NCBI GenBank assembly: GCA_020848855.1
Contig: JADLHH010000234.1
Span: forward strand, 1-9,714
Direction of reading: 5' to 3'
DNA length: 9,714 nt
From: Anaerolineae bacterium
GTDB taxonomy: Bacteria > Chloroflexota > Anaerolineae > Aggregatilineales > Phototrophicaceae
In this document: piece after piece, positions 1 to 4,815 of the stretch
How the letters are laid out: each line of letters begins with the position of its first letter
Numbering within the stretch: the stretch's first letter is position 1
Notes under the pieces: generated by a model
Told to the model about the DNA's origin: nothing
The model's input: only the letters and a program-made list of their open reading frames with translations
Databases searched by the model: none
Made by a program: the position numbers and the translations under genes

Positions 1-233
1 ATTCGTGCAGTTCCAACATCGCAGTTGATTACCACTCCGCTTAGTGCCAGTTGTTCCGTATCTGATAAATTAGCCTCAACGCGCCCTGACTTGTAAGCAC
101 CGAAATACAACTCTCCGAGAGTAATGCTGGAAACAAAAACGGTATCTGCATCCTCGATTATTTCGATTAATGCAGGATCACCCTTGCGATATGCGATGGC
201 TGCATTTGTGTCAAGTAGGTAAGTCCCAGGCAT
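1..233 (-). CDS. VapC-like PIN-domain toxin, C-terminus beyond window
   Basis: This is the start of a PIN-domain ribonuclease, the toxin half of a VapBC-type toxin-antitoxin module; such toxins cut RNA, often tRNA. The first 77 residues are visible and the gene runs off the left edge. Residues 5-10 read YLLDTN, carrying the first metal-binding aspartate (D8). Residues 34-46 read VSSITLGELYFGA, carrying the conserved glutamate (E41). This pattern is typical of type II VapC toxins. The remaining acidic active-site residues would lie outside the window, so activity cannot be judged. The ATG at 233 lies inside the end of the antitoxin gene (23-base overlap), with an AAGGG upstream, so the two are translated together. 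The region is less GC-rich than the rest of the window, suggesting acquisition. The family call is strong; the RNA target is unknown. Confidence 0.9.
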   Translation of the reverse strand, partial: MPGTYLLDTNAAIAYRKGDPALIEIIEDADTVFVSSITLGELYFGAYKSGRVEANLSDTEQLALSGVVINCDVGTAR

Positions 234-444
234 CGGGATCGACCCTTTCGAATTCTTCTTCGATTGCCTGCTCCATTAACTCCAGATCGGCTAAATTTGC
301 GCGTGAATTTCTTGTTCTTTCCAGGAATTCTTTGCCTGAAATACCTTTCGGATGACTAAGACTGCGCGCAAACTCCAATACCTGCCGCCGCCCTTCAGCG
401 TCGAGCGCACGAATTTGATCCAAAATTTCTTGTTCAGCAATCAT
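211..444 (-). CDS. VapB-like antitoxin (DUF2281-type)
   Basis: A 77-residue protein directly before, and overlapping, the PIN-domain toxin, so almost certainly its antitoxin. Residues 1-31 (MIAEQEILDQIRALDAEGRR followed by QVLEFARSLSH) resemble the short helical N-termini of DUF2281-like VapB antitoxins. The acidic C-terminal half (LELMEQAIEEEFERVDPDAW) would be the part that wraps the toxin. No AbrB or MetJ fold motif was recognised, so the DNA-binding class is uncertain. The start at 444 was chosen over an upstream in-frame codon at 498 because a strong GGGAGGT ribosome binding site sits 6-7 bases before it. That site lies within the last codons of the transposase gene, whose TGA overlaps this ATG as ATGA. 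Translation is therefore probably coupled to the transposase. Confidence 0.85.
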   Translation of the reverse strand: MIAEQEILDQIRALDAEGRRQVLEFARSLSHPKGISGKEFLERTRNSRANLADLELMEQAIEEEFERVDPDAWDLPT

Positions 445-980
445 TGTCTTACCTCCCGAACCCAATTTGCCGGGTTTTCGTCGTCCTCCGCCCAGCACGC
501 GGGATTCGTCTGGATATAGGATCGGATGTCGTTCAGCGACGATTCGTTACGAATGACGTGTTCGTAGTAGTTGCGCTGCCACACCCGCGCGCACGACATG
601 CCGCGCTGGTCGTTGATGCGTTTCGTCACGGCGGATTTGAACCCGGCGACCAACGCACCCAACGATCGGGGTGGTCGGTACAACGCGGGGGTTTGTAGGG
701 GCGCACGGCCGTGCGCCCCTACGTCCACGATGGCGACGATTCCATGAAAATGATTCGGCATCACCACAAATTCATCCAATTCAATTTCCGCACGGATCGA
801 CGGCGTTTTCAACCATTCCTCCTGGACAATCGCTCCGAACGTGTTCAATTGCACGTTTCCTGAATCGTCCACCGTGCCGAATAAACATTCGCGCTGATGG
901 GCGCACAATGTAATGAAATACATCCCCTCACTGGCATAATCGTAATCCCGTAGCCGGATCGACCGGCGCTGCGTATCCAT
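441..980 (-). CDS. REP-associated tyrosine transposase (RAYT, Y1/HUH family)
   Basis: A 179-residue single-strand-DNA transposase of the Y1/HUH superfamily. RAYTs process REP palindromes and are usually immobile single-copy genes rather than parts of an insertion sequence. The N-terminus has the typical RLRDYDY...GMYFITLCAHQR. The metal-binding HUH motif is MPNHFHGIV (H77 and H79). The C-terminal helix has WQRNYYEHVIRNE (134-146) followed by IRSYIQTNP (152-160), where Y155 is the likely nucleophile. Residues ~87-95 (VGAHGRAPL) are encoded by a 28-base perfect palindrome (695-722) that looks like a REP insertion kept in frame. The start at 980 forms a TAATG junction with the upstream gene, and an upstream in-frame start was rejected for lack of a good binding site. 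The frame is intact with all key residues, so the enzyme may be active. No terminal inverted repeats of an insertion sequence flank it. Confidence 0.92.
   Translation of the reverse strand: MDTQRRSIRLRDYDYASEGMYFITLCAHQRECLFGTVDDSGNVQLNTFGAIVQEEWLKTPSIRAEIELDEFVVMPNHFHGIVAIVDVGAHGRAPLQTPALYRPPRSLGALVAGFKSAVTKRINDQRGMSCARVWQRNYYEHVIRNESSLNDIRSYIQTNPACWAEDDENPANWVREVRQ
695..722. repeat. 28-base perfect palindrome inside the transposase gene (REP-like)
   Basis: The half-site GTAGGGGCGCACGG is followed immediately by its exact reverse complement. Because it is palindromic it reads VGAHGRAPL on either strand in this frame. It lies between the HUH motif and the tyrosine helix of the transposase, in a stretch that could be a tolerant loop. 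The head GTAGGGGCG is shared with the intergenic hairpin at 3573. REP-type palindromes are the expected substrates of RAYTs. Confidence 0.85.
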
Positions 981-1387
981 TACTCGCCCTCCGCCAGCCG
1001 CTCCAGCGCGACGTACCATCCCGCCTCATTCTCGAAATGCAGGAACTCCAGGTATTCGTCGTCGTTGTAGTCTAGCGCGGCGATCTCCGGTCGCGTCAGG
1101 CTGCCGGCGTTGGTCATGCGGATCGAGGTCACCCGCGAATAGCCGAGAAATCCCCCGCCCGGCATGTAAAATGCGACCAGCGTGCCGACGCTCAGCCCGG
1201 TGCTGACCACCCCCGCGTGCCGGAACGACTCGACCGCCTGATCGTGCTGCCAGCTTCGCCAGTCCGCGACCACGTACCACGCTCCGTCGATGAGAAACGT
1301 GTCCTCAAGGCAGGCGTAGCCGAGCATCGCGCGCGGCGGGCGGCGCAGCGTCGATCCGGGGGGCAGGTCGATACGTCTTGCATCCAT
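980..1387 (-). CDS. Hypothetical protein, 135 residues
   Basis: I do not recognise this protein. It is soluble-looking, with no signal peptide or membrane segment, and is rich in aromatic and acidic residues. The core (GYACLEDTFLIDGAWYVVAD followed by WRSWQ) alternates like beta strands, and a glycine-rich turn (YMPGGGFLGYSR) lies mid-protein. The C-terminus is acidic (ALDYNDDEYLEFLHFENE). It starts 6 bases after the heme-sensor stop codon with only a weak GAG-type binding site, so it probably depends on coupled translation. Its TAA overlaps the transposase ATG (TAATG). Codon pattern and composition match the upstream gene rather than the toxin-antitoxin genes. That it is a real gene is well supported by packing and clean junctions; its function is unknown. 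Confidence 0.7.
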   Translation of the reverse strand: MDARRIDLPPGSTLRRPPRAMLGYACLEDTFLIDGAWYVVADWRSWQHDQAVESFRHAGVVSTGLSVGTLVAFYMPGGGFLGYSRVTSIRMTNAGSLTRPEIAALDYNDDEYLEFLHFENEAGWYVALERLAEGE

Positions 1388-1393
1388 CGTCTG

Positions 1394-2482
1394 TCACTCG
1401 CTCACCGTCGATTGCGACTCGGTGGCATCCTGCGATTTGCCATTGCCATCCCGCTGGCGAATCTCGCGGACGCGCTGCTGCAGGTTCTGGAAATAGTCCG
1501 AGTCAGTGATCTGTGCCACTTCCTGGCTTTCCTTCTCCTTGTCGATCTGAATCTGCAGCGAATGAATCGTCTGCTTCAGTTGCTGCTCGCGCGCGTAAAT
1601 CTCCTTCGCCATGCGCTGGATGACCTTCGCCGTGTGCCCGAACTCGTCGCTGCGCCGGGCGATGGTCTCGATAGTGCTCAAATCCGGCTCGGCGTCGGAC
1701 ATCGAATCGCTGCCGATCCTCTGTGCGACATGCGCGATCTGCACGATCGGGCGGATAACGGCGCGCCGCAGCCCGATGTTGGTCATGATGATGATCACCG
1801 CGAAGATCGCCACGATCGTGCCCATCACCAGCGTGATGGCGTTCTGTGCCTGCGCGAATACATCGGCGGATGGCAGATAGATCGTCTGCGCGGCGATGAT
1901 TTCGCCCATCTGCCAGCCAAAGCCCCCGGTCGAGCCATATGTGTTGATCAGGCTGGCGGGCGCGAGATTCGGGCTGCTGTGGCAGCCGAGGCAGCTTTCG
2001 CTGGTGATCGCCATCGGGCGCGAGATATAGAATACCATCTCGTCATTGCGCGTCGTCCAGCCGCTCAGCTCGTGGATATCGGGGTCGCTGCGAAACGTGC
2101 TGACCATCTGCGCTTCGAATTCGTCGGCGAGGTCGCGCGGGTTGGTCGGGTTGGGTGCTGCTTCCTTGTAATTGAAATTCTGATAGCCATCCCTGCCTTG
2201 CAGGTTCTGGAAGACGGTCGCCGCCGAAAACGCCGGAACCGACTCCGAAATGAACATTTCCTCGGTCTGCAAACGTTCCGCCACTAACGGGTTAATGTGC
2301 TGGGTGGTGTAAGTGCGGACTGCGTTCAGAGTATCCATGAGAAGCTGCGCCCGATACGCAATTTCCTCTTCGGCGTGGCGCTGAAGCTGGGGAGCGAATA
2401 TCGCCCACGAAGCAAGAAACGCGGCAGCGAAGATGACGGTCAATATCAACGTGAATCGTGTGCGTATCCCGACGTTCCGCAT
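1394..2482 (-). CDS. DUF3365 (Tll0287-like) c-type heme sensor with HAMP domain
   Basis: A 362-residue membrane sensor. One transmembrane helix spans ~8-30. A periplasmic DUF3365 domain (~35-205) carries the heme c attachment motif CLGCH (C164, C167, H168). A second helix spans ~215-237, followed by a HAMP segment (~238-296, with RPIVQIAHVAQRI) and a coiled coil (~290-345). DUF3365 domains bind a c-type heme and are thought to sense redox state or small gaseous ligands. No kinase, cyclase, GGDEF or methyl-accepting output domain follows: the protein ends after the coiled coil and a hydrophilic tail, so it must signal through a partner or by dimer conformation. The ATG at 2482 was preferred over an in-frame TTG at 2500 because an AAGGG binding site lies at the right distance. 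It sits 44 bases after the phosphorylase and 6 bases before the unknown 135-residue gene. Confidence 0.88.
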   Translation of the reverse strand: MRNVGIRTRFTLILTVIFAAAFLASWAIFAPQLQRHAEEEIAYRAQLLMDTLNAVRTYTTQHINPLVAERLQTEEMFISESVPAFSAATVFQNLQGRDGYQNFNYKEAAPNPTNPRDLADEFEAQMVSTFRSDPDIHELSGWTTRNDEMVFYISRPMAITSESCLGCHSSPNLAPASLINTYGSTGGFGWQMGEIIAAQTIYLPSADVFAQAQNAITLVMGTIVAIFAVIIIMTNIGLRRAVIRPIVQIAHVAQRIGSDSMSDAEPDLSTIETIARRSDEFGHTAKVIQRMAKEIYAREQQLKQTIHSLQIQIDKEKESQEVAQITDSDYFQNLQQRVREIRQRDGNGKSQDATESQSTVSE

Positions 2483-2515
2483 GACTTTCCCTTTTTTCAA
2501 TCAGTTGGTCATACC

Positions 2516-2521
2516 ATTATA
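2516..2521 (-). promoter_or_regulatory. Candidate -10 box before the heme-sensor gene
   Basis: A perfect TATAAT lies on the minus strand in the 44-base gap between the phosphorylase stop and the heme-sensor start. It would give a leader of roughly 25-30 bases. No convincing -35 hexamer is seen at standard spacing. It could let the downstream five genes be expressed independently of the SAM riboswitch. Confidence 0.5.
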
Positions 2522-2526
2522 CGGGA

Positions 2527-3300
2527 CTAAAGCCGCAAACACGCTTCAATTGCCAGCCAGAACAATTTCTCGCGGGTCGATGTCCGCTGATCCCACTCCC
2601 GGCGATCCCACAAATCGCCGCTGACATCATCCCCGCCGTACAGGATTTGCGCGAAGGTCACGTCGCGGGTTGCTTCGCGGGCGGCGCGAAACTGGGCGAC
2701 CGCGAAGAATGCCGCCGCTTCCATCTCGACGGTGATGCAGCCTTCCGCCCGCCGCCGCGCGATGCGAGCGGGCGTTTCGCGGTAGATGGCGTCGGTCGTC
2801 CACGTCTTGCTGACCACGTACGGAATGTCGTGCGCGTCGAGCGTTTGCTGAATAGCGGCGACGCCTTCCGGGCTGGCGGCGACTTCGCGCGAAGGCGGCA
2901 GATAGTGATACGACGTGCCTTCGTCGCGCACCGCTGCCGCCGGAATGATCACATGCCCGACGGCGATCTCCCGGTTGAGCACGCCCGCGCCGCCACAGGC
3001 GATAAACTTCCGGCAGCCGAGCGCGATGGCTTCTTCCAGAAAGGCGGCTGCCAGCGGCGCGCCGACGCCCGGATGGATGATCGTGCAGCGCTGACCGTTC
3101 TGTTCCAGCACGTAGATCGGGTTTTTGCCGATTTCGCTGCTGATGTGATGAACGTGGTGGTCTTCGGTGCAGATGCTGTTGATCACGTCGTTGAAGAAGC
3201 ACAGGACGCAGTGTTCCGGCAGGCTGACGATGCGCCGCAGCGCCATCCCCGGCTCGATCAGCGCAGTCGGTGTGTCGTCGAATTCGAGAATTGGATACAT
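2527..3300 (-). CDS. Nucleoside phosphorylase (PNP/uridine phosphorylase superfamily), SAM-riboswitch controlled
   Basis: A 257-residue enzyme of the PNP_UDP_1 superfamily, which cleaves nucleosides to a base and ribose 1-phosphate, or by hydrolysis in the nucleosidase branch. Visible motifs are IIHPGVGAPLAAAFLEE (74-90), the glycine-rich ACGGAGVLNREIAVGHVIIP (101-120), and the diagnostic VEMEAAAFFAVAQF (191-204), where the second glutamate normally contacts the ribose hydroxyls. GGDDVSG (222-228) lies near the C-terminus. Length fits the family. By motif alone it resembles uridine or purine phosphorylases. The SAM-I riboswitch in its leader argues for a substrate derived from S-adenosylmethionine, such as methylthioadenosine or S-adenosylhomocysteine; that specificity is inference. 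The ATG at 3300 is preceded by GGGGTG. The family call is firm, the substrate is not. Confidence 0.9.
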   Translation of the reverse strand: MYPILEFDDTPTALIEPGMALRRIVSLPEHCVLCFFNDVINSICTEDHHVHHISSEIGKNPIYVLEQNGQRCTIIHPGVGAPLAAAFLEEAIALGCRKFIACGGAGVLNREIAVGHVIIPAAAVRDEGTSYHYLPPSREVAASPEGVAAIQQTLDAHDIPYVVSKTWTTDAIYRETPARIARRRAEGCITVEMEAAAFFAVAQFRAAREATRDVTFAQILYGGDDVSGDLWDRREWDQRTSTREKLFWLAIEACLRL

Positions 3301-3311
3301 GAGTCACCCCG

Positions 3312-3349
3312 CGAAATAACAAAAGCGCCGCTCCGAACGGGAGAGGCGC
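3312..3349 (-). terminator. Intrinsic terminator in the SAM riboswitch expression platform
   Basis: On the minus strand, GCGCC-T-CTCC (3349-3340) can pair with GGAG-C-GGCGC (3334-3325) around a 5-base loop, followed by TTTTGTTATTT. It lies between the SAM aptamer and the phosphorylase start. The segment 3350-3339 (TGCGCCTCTCCC) can instead pair with 3380-3367 (GGGAGATGAGCGCA), which contains the 3' strand of aptamer stem P1. SAM binding would therefore favour the terminator and switch the gene off. Confidence 0.85.
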
Positions 3350-3370
3350 AGATTGGGTCACTCATTTGCG

Positions 3371-3471
3371 CTCATCTCCCAGACAGAAGTCTGACGGATT
3401 TAGCACCTTCCCAGCGCTCCGGGGGTTGCTGCGCGTTCGTCGGGCCGTTACCCTCACACGCTCTTGATGAG
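3371..3471 (-). ncRNA. SAM-I riboswitch aptamer
   Basis: Read on the minus strand, this 101-base leader segment shows the SAM-I core. Stem P1 is CTCATC (3471-3466) with GATGAG (3376-3371). The P2/kink-turn region reads GAGGGTAACGGCCCGA, followed by the conserved GCAACC. The conserved GAAGGTGCTAAATCC follows P3. P4 is CAGAC-TTCT-GTCTG (3393-3380). The pseudoknot partners are ACGG in the P2 loop (3448-3445) and CCGT in J3/4 (3397-3394). The common family sequence has CUGG with CCAG at these places, so both sides differ together and keep pairing, which supports a working aptamer. It precedes the nucleoside phosphorylase and a terminator, giving an off-switch at high SAM. Confidence 0.95.
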
Positions 3472-3480
3472 ATGGCGTGC

Positions 3481-3509
3481 ATCGTATCATAATCGTCGGC
3501 GGGCGTCAA
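3481..3509 (-). promoter_or_regulatory. Promoter of the SAM-riboswitch transcript
   Basis: On the minus strand, a TTGACG -35 box (3509-3504) is followed after exactly 17 bases by a TACGAT -10 box (3486-3481). Transcription would start near 3474, just before aptamer stem P1. Spacing and placement fit a sigma-70-type promoter for the riboswitch transcript. Confidence 0.7.
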
Positions 3510-3572
3510 GAACCGCCGGGGCGTCGGCAGGGCAAACGCATATACCATCAAACCAACTCAAACGGGGTCGCT

Positions 3573-3617
3573 GTAGGGGCGGGTTAGCTTGCGCAGCAAG
3601 CCGAGACCCGCCCTCCC
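3573..3617. repeat. REP-like imperfect palindrome
   Basis: The arms GGGCGGGT (3577-3584) and ACCCGCCC (3606-3613) enclose an inner hairpin, GCTTGC-GCA-GCAAGC. The left end GTAGGGGCG matches the left end of the palindrome at 695-722. The nested structure and shared head fit a REP/BIME-type element of the kind associated with RAYT transposases. It is not followed by a T-run on either side, so it is a poor terminator candidate. Confidence 0.65.
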
Positions 3618-3641
3618 AGAAACCTGCTTATGCCATGAATG

Positions 3642-3676
3642 TGCAATTGCCCCATTTGGGGGCTGGGGCAATTGCA
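3642..3676. repeat. Perfect 13-base inverted repeat with GCAATTGC half-sites
   Basis: TGCAATTGCCCCA (3642-3654) and its exact reverse complement (3664-3676) flank a 9-base spacer. Each arm contains the palindrome GCAATTGC, and the two copies are centred 25 bases apart. An alternative smaller hairpin (GCCCC-ATTT-GGGGGC, 3649-3663) competes with the long one. It ends about 43 bases before the -10 box at 3719, a position suited to an operator or activator site. No T-run follows. Confidence 0.6.
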
Positions 3677-3718
3677 TATGGTGTGCCATTCCGGGCGAGT
3701 AACTTCCGGCGCGTAGTG

Positions 3719-3724
3719 TATAAT
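3719..3724 (+). promoter_or_regulatory. Candidate -10 box for the DUF1269-like operon
   Basis: A perfect TATAAT lies 35 bases before the first start codon of the plus-strand genes, giving a leader of about 28 bases. No good -35 hexamer is seen, so an activator or a relaxed promoter is likely. Confidence 0.55.
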
Positions 3725-3758
3725 GTGGGCAAACAGATATCCCACAGGAGGCTGGTTG

Positions 3759-4247
3759 ATGAGAGAAGTAGTGATGTTGATCTTTCCGTCACGCGGGACG
3801 CTTCTCGACGCGGTTGACCAGATCAAGAGCCTGCCCTACACCAGAATCAGGCATTCGGCGGTGATCGCCAGAGCGGAAGACGGCGAGACAACCATCTACG
3901 AGGACGACATCAACCCGAATGAAGGCGGTATCGCCGGCGGGACGCTGGGCGCGCTGATGGGCGCGCTGGGCATCGCCGGGCTGGGCGCGTTTCTGCTGCC
4001 CGGTGTGGGTCCGATCATCGCCATCGGCGCGGCAGCGGTCATCGGCGGGGTTGTCGGCGGCGCGACCGGCAGTATCAGCGCCAGGCTGCTGGATATGGGC
4101 ATTGGCAATGCCCAGCTTGAAGCGCTGGCGCATCATCTTCAGGCAGGCAGGATCGCGCTGGTCGTCGAGATCGAAGGGGACAGCGCCAGCCTTTCGCAGC
4201 TTCAGGAAGACCTCAAGCCTTTTGACGCTGAAATCGTGCAAGAGTAA
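3759..4247 (+). CDS. DUF1269-like glycine-rich small membrane protein, copy 1
   Basis: A 162-residue protein with a soluble N-terminal half (MREVVMLIFPSRGTLLDAVD, with a beta strand then helix). A glycine/alanine-rich hydrophobic centre (~54-106, with GGIAGGTLGALMGALGIAG and GPIIAIGAAAVIGGVVGG) resembles a glycine zipper or hairpin of membrane helices. The C-terminal segment (RIALVVEIEG...DLKPFDAEIVQE) repeats the strand-helix style. This layout matches DUF1269-type proteins, whose function is not established; a stress or membrane role is often guessed. The start at 3759 is set by a strong AGGAGG seven bases upstream. It is first in a likely operon with its paralogue 31 bases downstream and a glycosyltransferase after that. 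Confidence 0.75.
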   Translation: MREVVMLIFPSRGTLLDAVDQIKSLPYTRIRHSAVIARAEDGETTIYEDDINPNEGGIAGGTLGALMGALGIAGLGAFLLPGVGPIIAIGAAAVIGGVVGGATGSISARLLDMGIGNAQLEALAHHLQAGRIALVVEIEGDSASLSQLQEDLKPFDAEIVQE

Positions 4248-4278
4248 GCCATGCTGTGGCTCGGTAGGGAGGTAGGCG

Positions 4279-4791
4279 ATGGCGGATGAACTGATTGTGG
4301 CGGTGTTTCCGTCGCGCAAGATGCTGACCCGCGCGCTCGATCATCTGATGGAGACGAAAGACCTGGGCATTCAGCATTCTGCCATCGTCGCCAAAGCCCG
4401 CAACGGCGAAGTCGTCGTTCTCAACGATGAGCTGGGTCCCGACGAAGGGGGCATCACCGGCGGCACGCTCGGCGCGGCAATTGCGGCGCTGGGTATGGTG
4501 CAGTTCGGCGCGCTGGCGCTGCCCGGCATCGGCGCGATCATCGCCGTCGGCGCGGGCGCGCTGGTCGGCGGGCTGCTCGGTCGCTTCACCGGTCGCTTCG
4601 CCGCCAACCTGCTTGAATCGGGTTACCGGACGGAAGAAGTCGAGACTCTGGCGGCGCGCCTGCAAACCGGGCATCCGGCGCTGGTGCTGGAAGTCAGTGA
4701 TTCCGCGCGCGCGCTGCCGCGCATCCGCGAAGAACTTGCATCCTACCGCGCCGAGCTTGTCGAGCAGATGCGCGCCCGTTCGGCTGGATGA
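4279..4791 (+). CDS. DUF1269-like glycine-rich small membrane protein, copy 2
   Basis: A 170-residue paralogue of the preceding gene, aligned from end to end. Shared stretches include VFPSRKML against IFPSRGTL, QHSAIVAKARNGE against RHSAVIARAEDGE, and PDEGGITGGTLGA against PNEGGIAGGTLGA, followed by LPGIGAIIAVGAGALVGGLLG against LPGVGPIIAIGAAAVIGGVVG. The C-terminus keeps HPALVLEV against RIALVVEI. The two are clearly an old tandem duplication that has diverged. The central glycine-rich segment probably inserts in or associates with the membrane, and the pair may form a hetero-oligomer (inference). A GGGAGG binding site sits six bases before the ATG. The molecular function is unknown. Confidence 0.75.
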   Translation: MADELIVAVFPSRKMLTRALDHLMETKDLGIQHSAIVAKARNGEVVVLNDELGPDEGGITGGTLGAAIAALGMVQFGALALPGIGAIIAVGAGALVGGLLGRFTGRFAANLLESGYRTEEVETLAARLQTGHPALVLEVSDSARALPRIREELASYRAELVEQMRARSAG

Positions 4792-4815
4792 CCGCGTTTT
4801 CCACAGGACATGCGT

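Larger units (their letters stand above)
3301..3758. other. 458-base intergenic regulatory region between divergent transcription units
   Basis: No gene is seen here. The left part (3301-3510) is the minus-strand leader with promoter, SAM-I aptamer and terminator. The right part holds a REP-like hairpin, a perfect 13-base inverted repeat and a -10 box for the plus-strand genes. An open frame crosses this region on the plus strand, but it lies over the riboswitch and has no ribosome binding site. Confidence 0.8.

Noticed and set aside
441..980. A complete insertion sequence around the transposase
   Set aside because: No terminal inverted repeats, IS200-type end hairpins or second (TnpB) gene were seen; the gene is locked in an operon, as expected of a RAYT.
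1217..2287. Long open frame on the plus strand opposite the heme-sensor gene (356 codons)
   Set aside because: It is a codon-bias shadow of the minus-strand gene: arginine-, alanine- and histidine-rich with no family motif and no ribosome binding site.
2483..2500. Upstream TTG start for the heme sensor
   Set aside because: The stretch it would add contains the AAGGG binding site for the ATG at 2482, and a transmembrane helix follows that ATG at the usual distance.
2647..3492. Plus-strand open frame across the phosphorylase and riboswitch (281 codons)
   Set aside because: It overlaps a real minus-strand enzyme and a structured RNA, and has no coding motif.
3642..3676. Bidirectional intrinsic terminator
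   Set aside because: No T-run follows the hairpin on either strand, and no gene ends near it: both flanking transcription units diverge from this region.
4810..4815. First ATG for the GT39-like gene
   Set aside because: The only binding site, AGGA at 4805-4808, ends one base before it but seven bases before the ATG at 4816.
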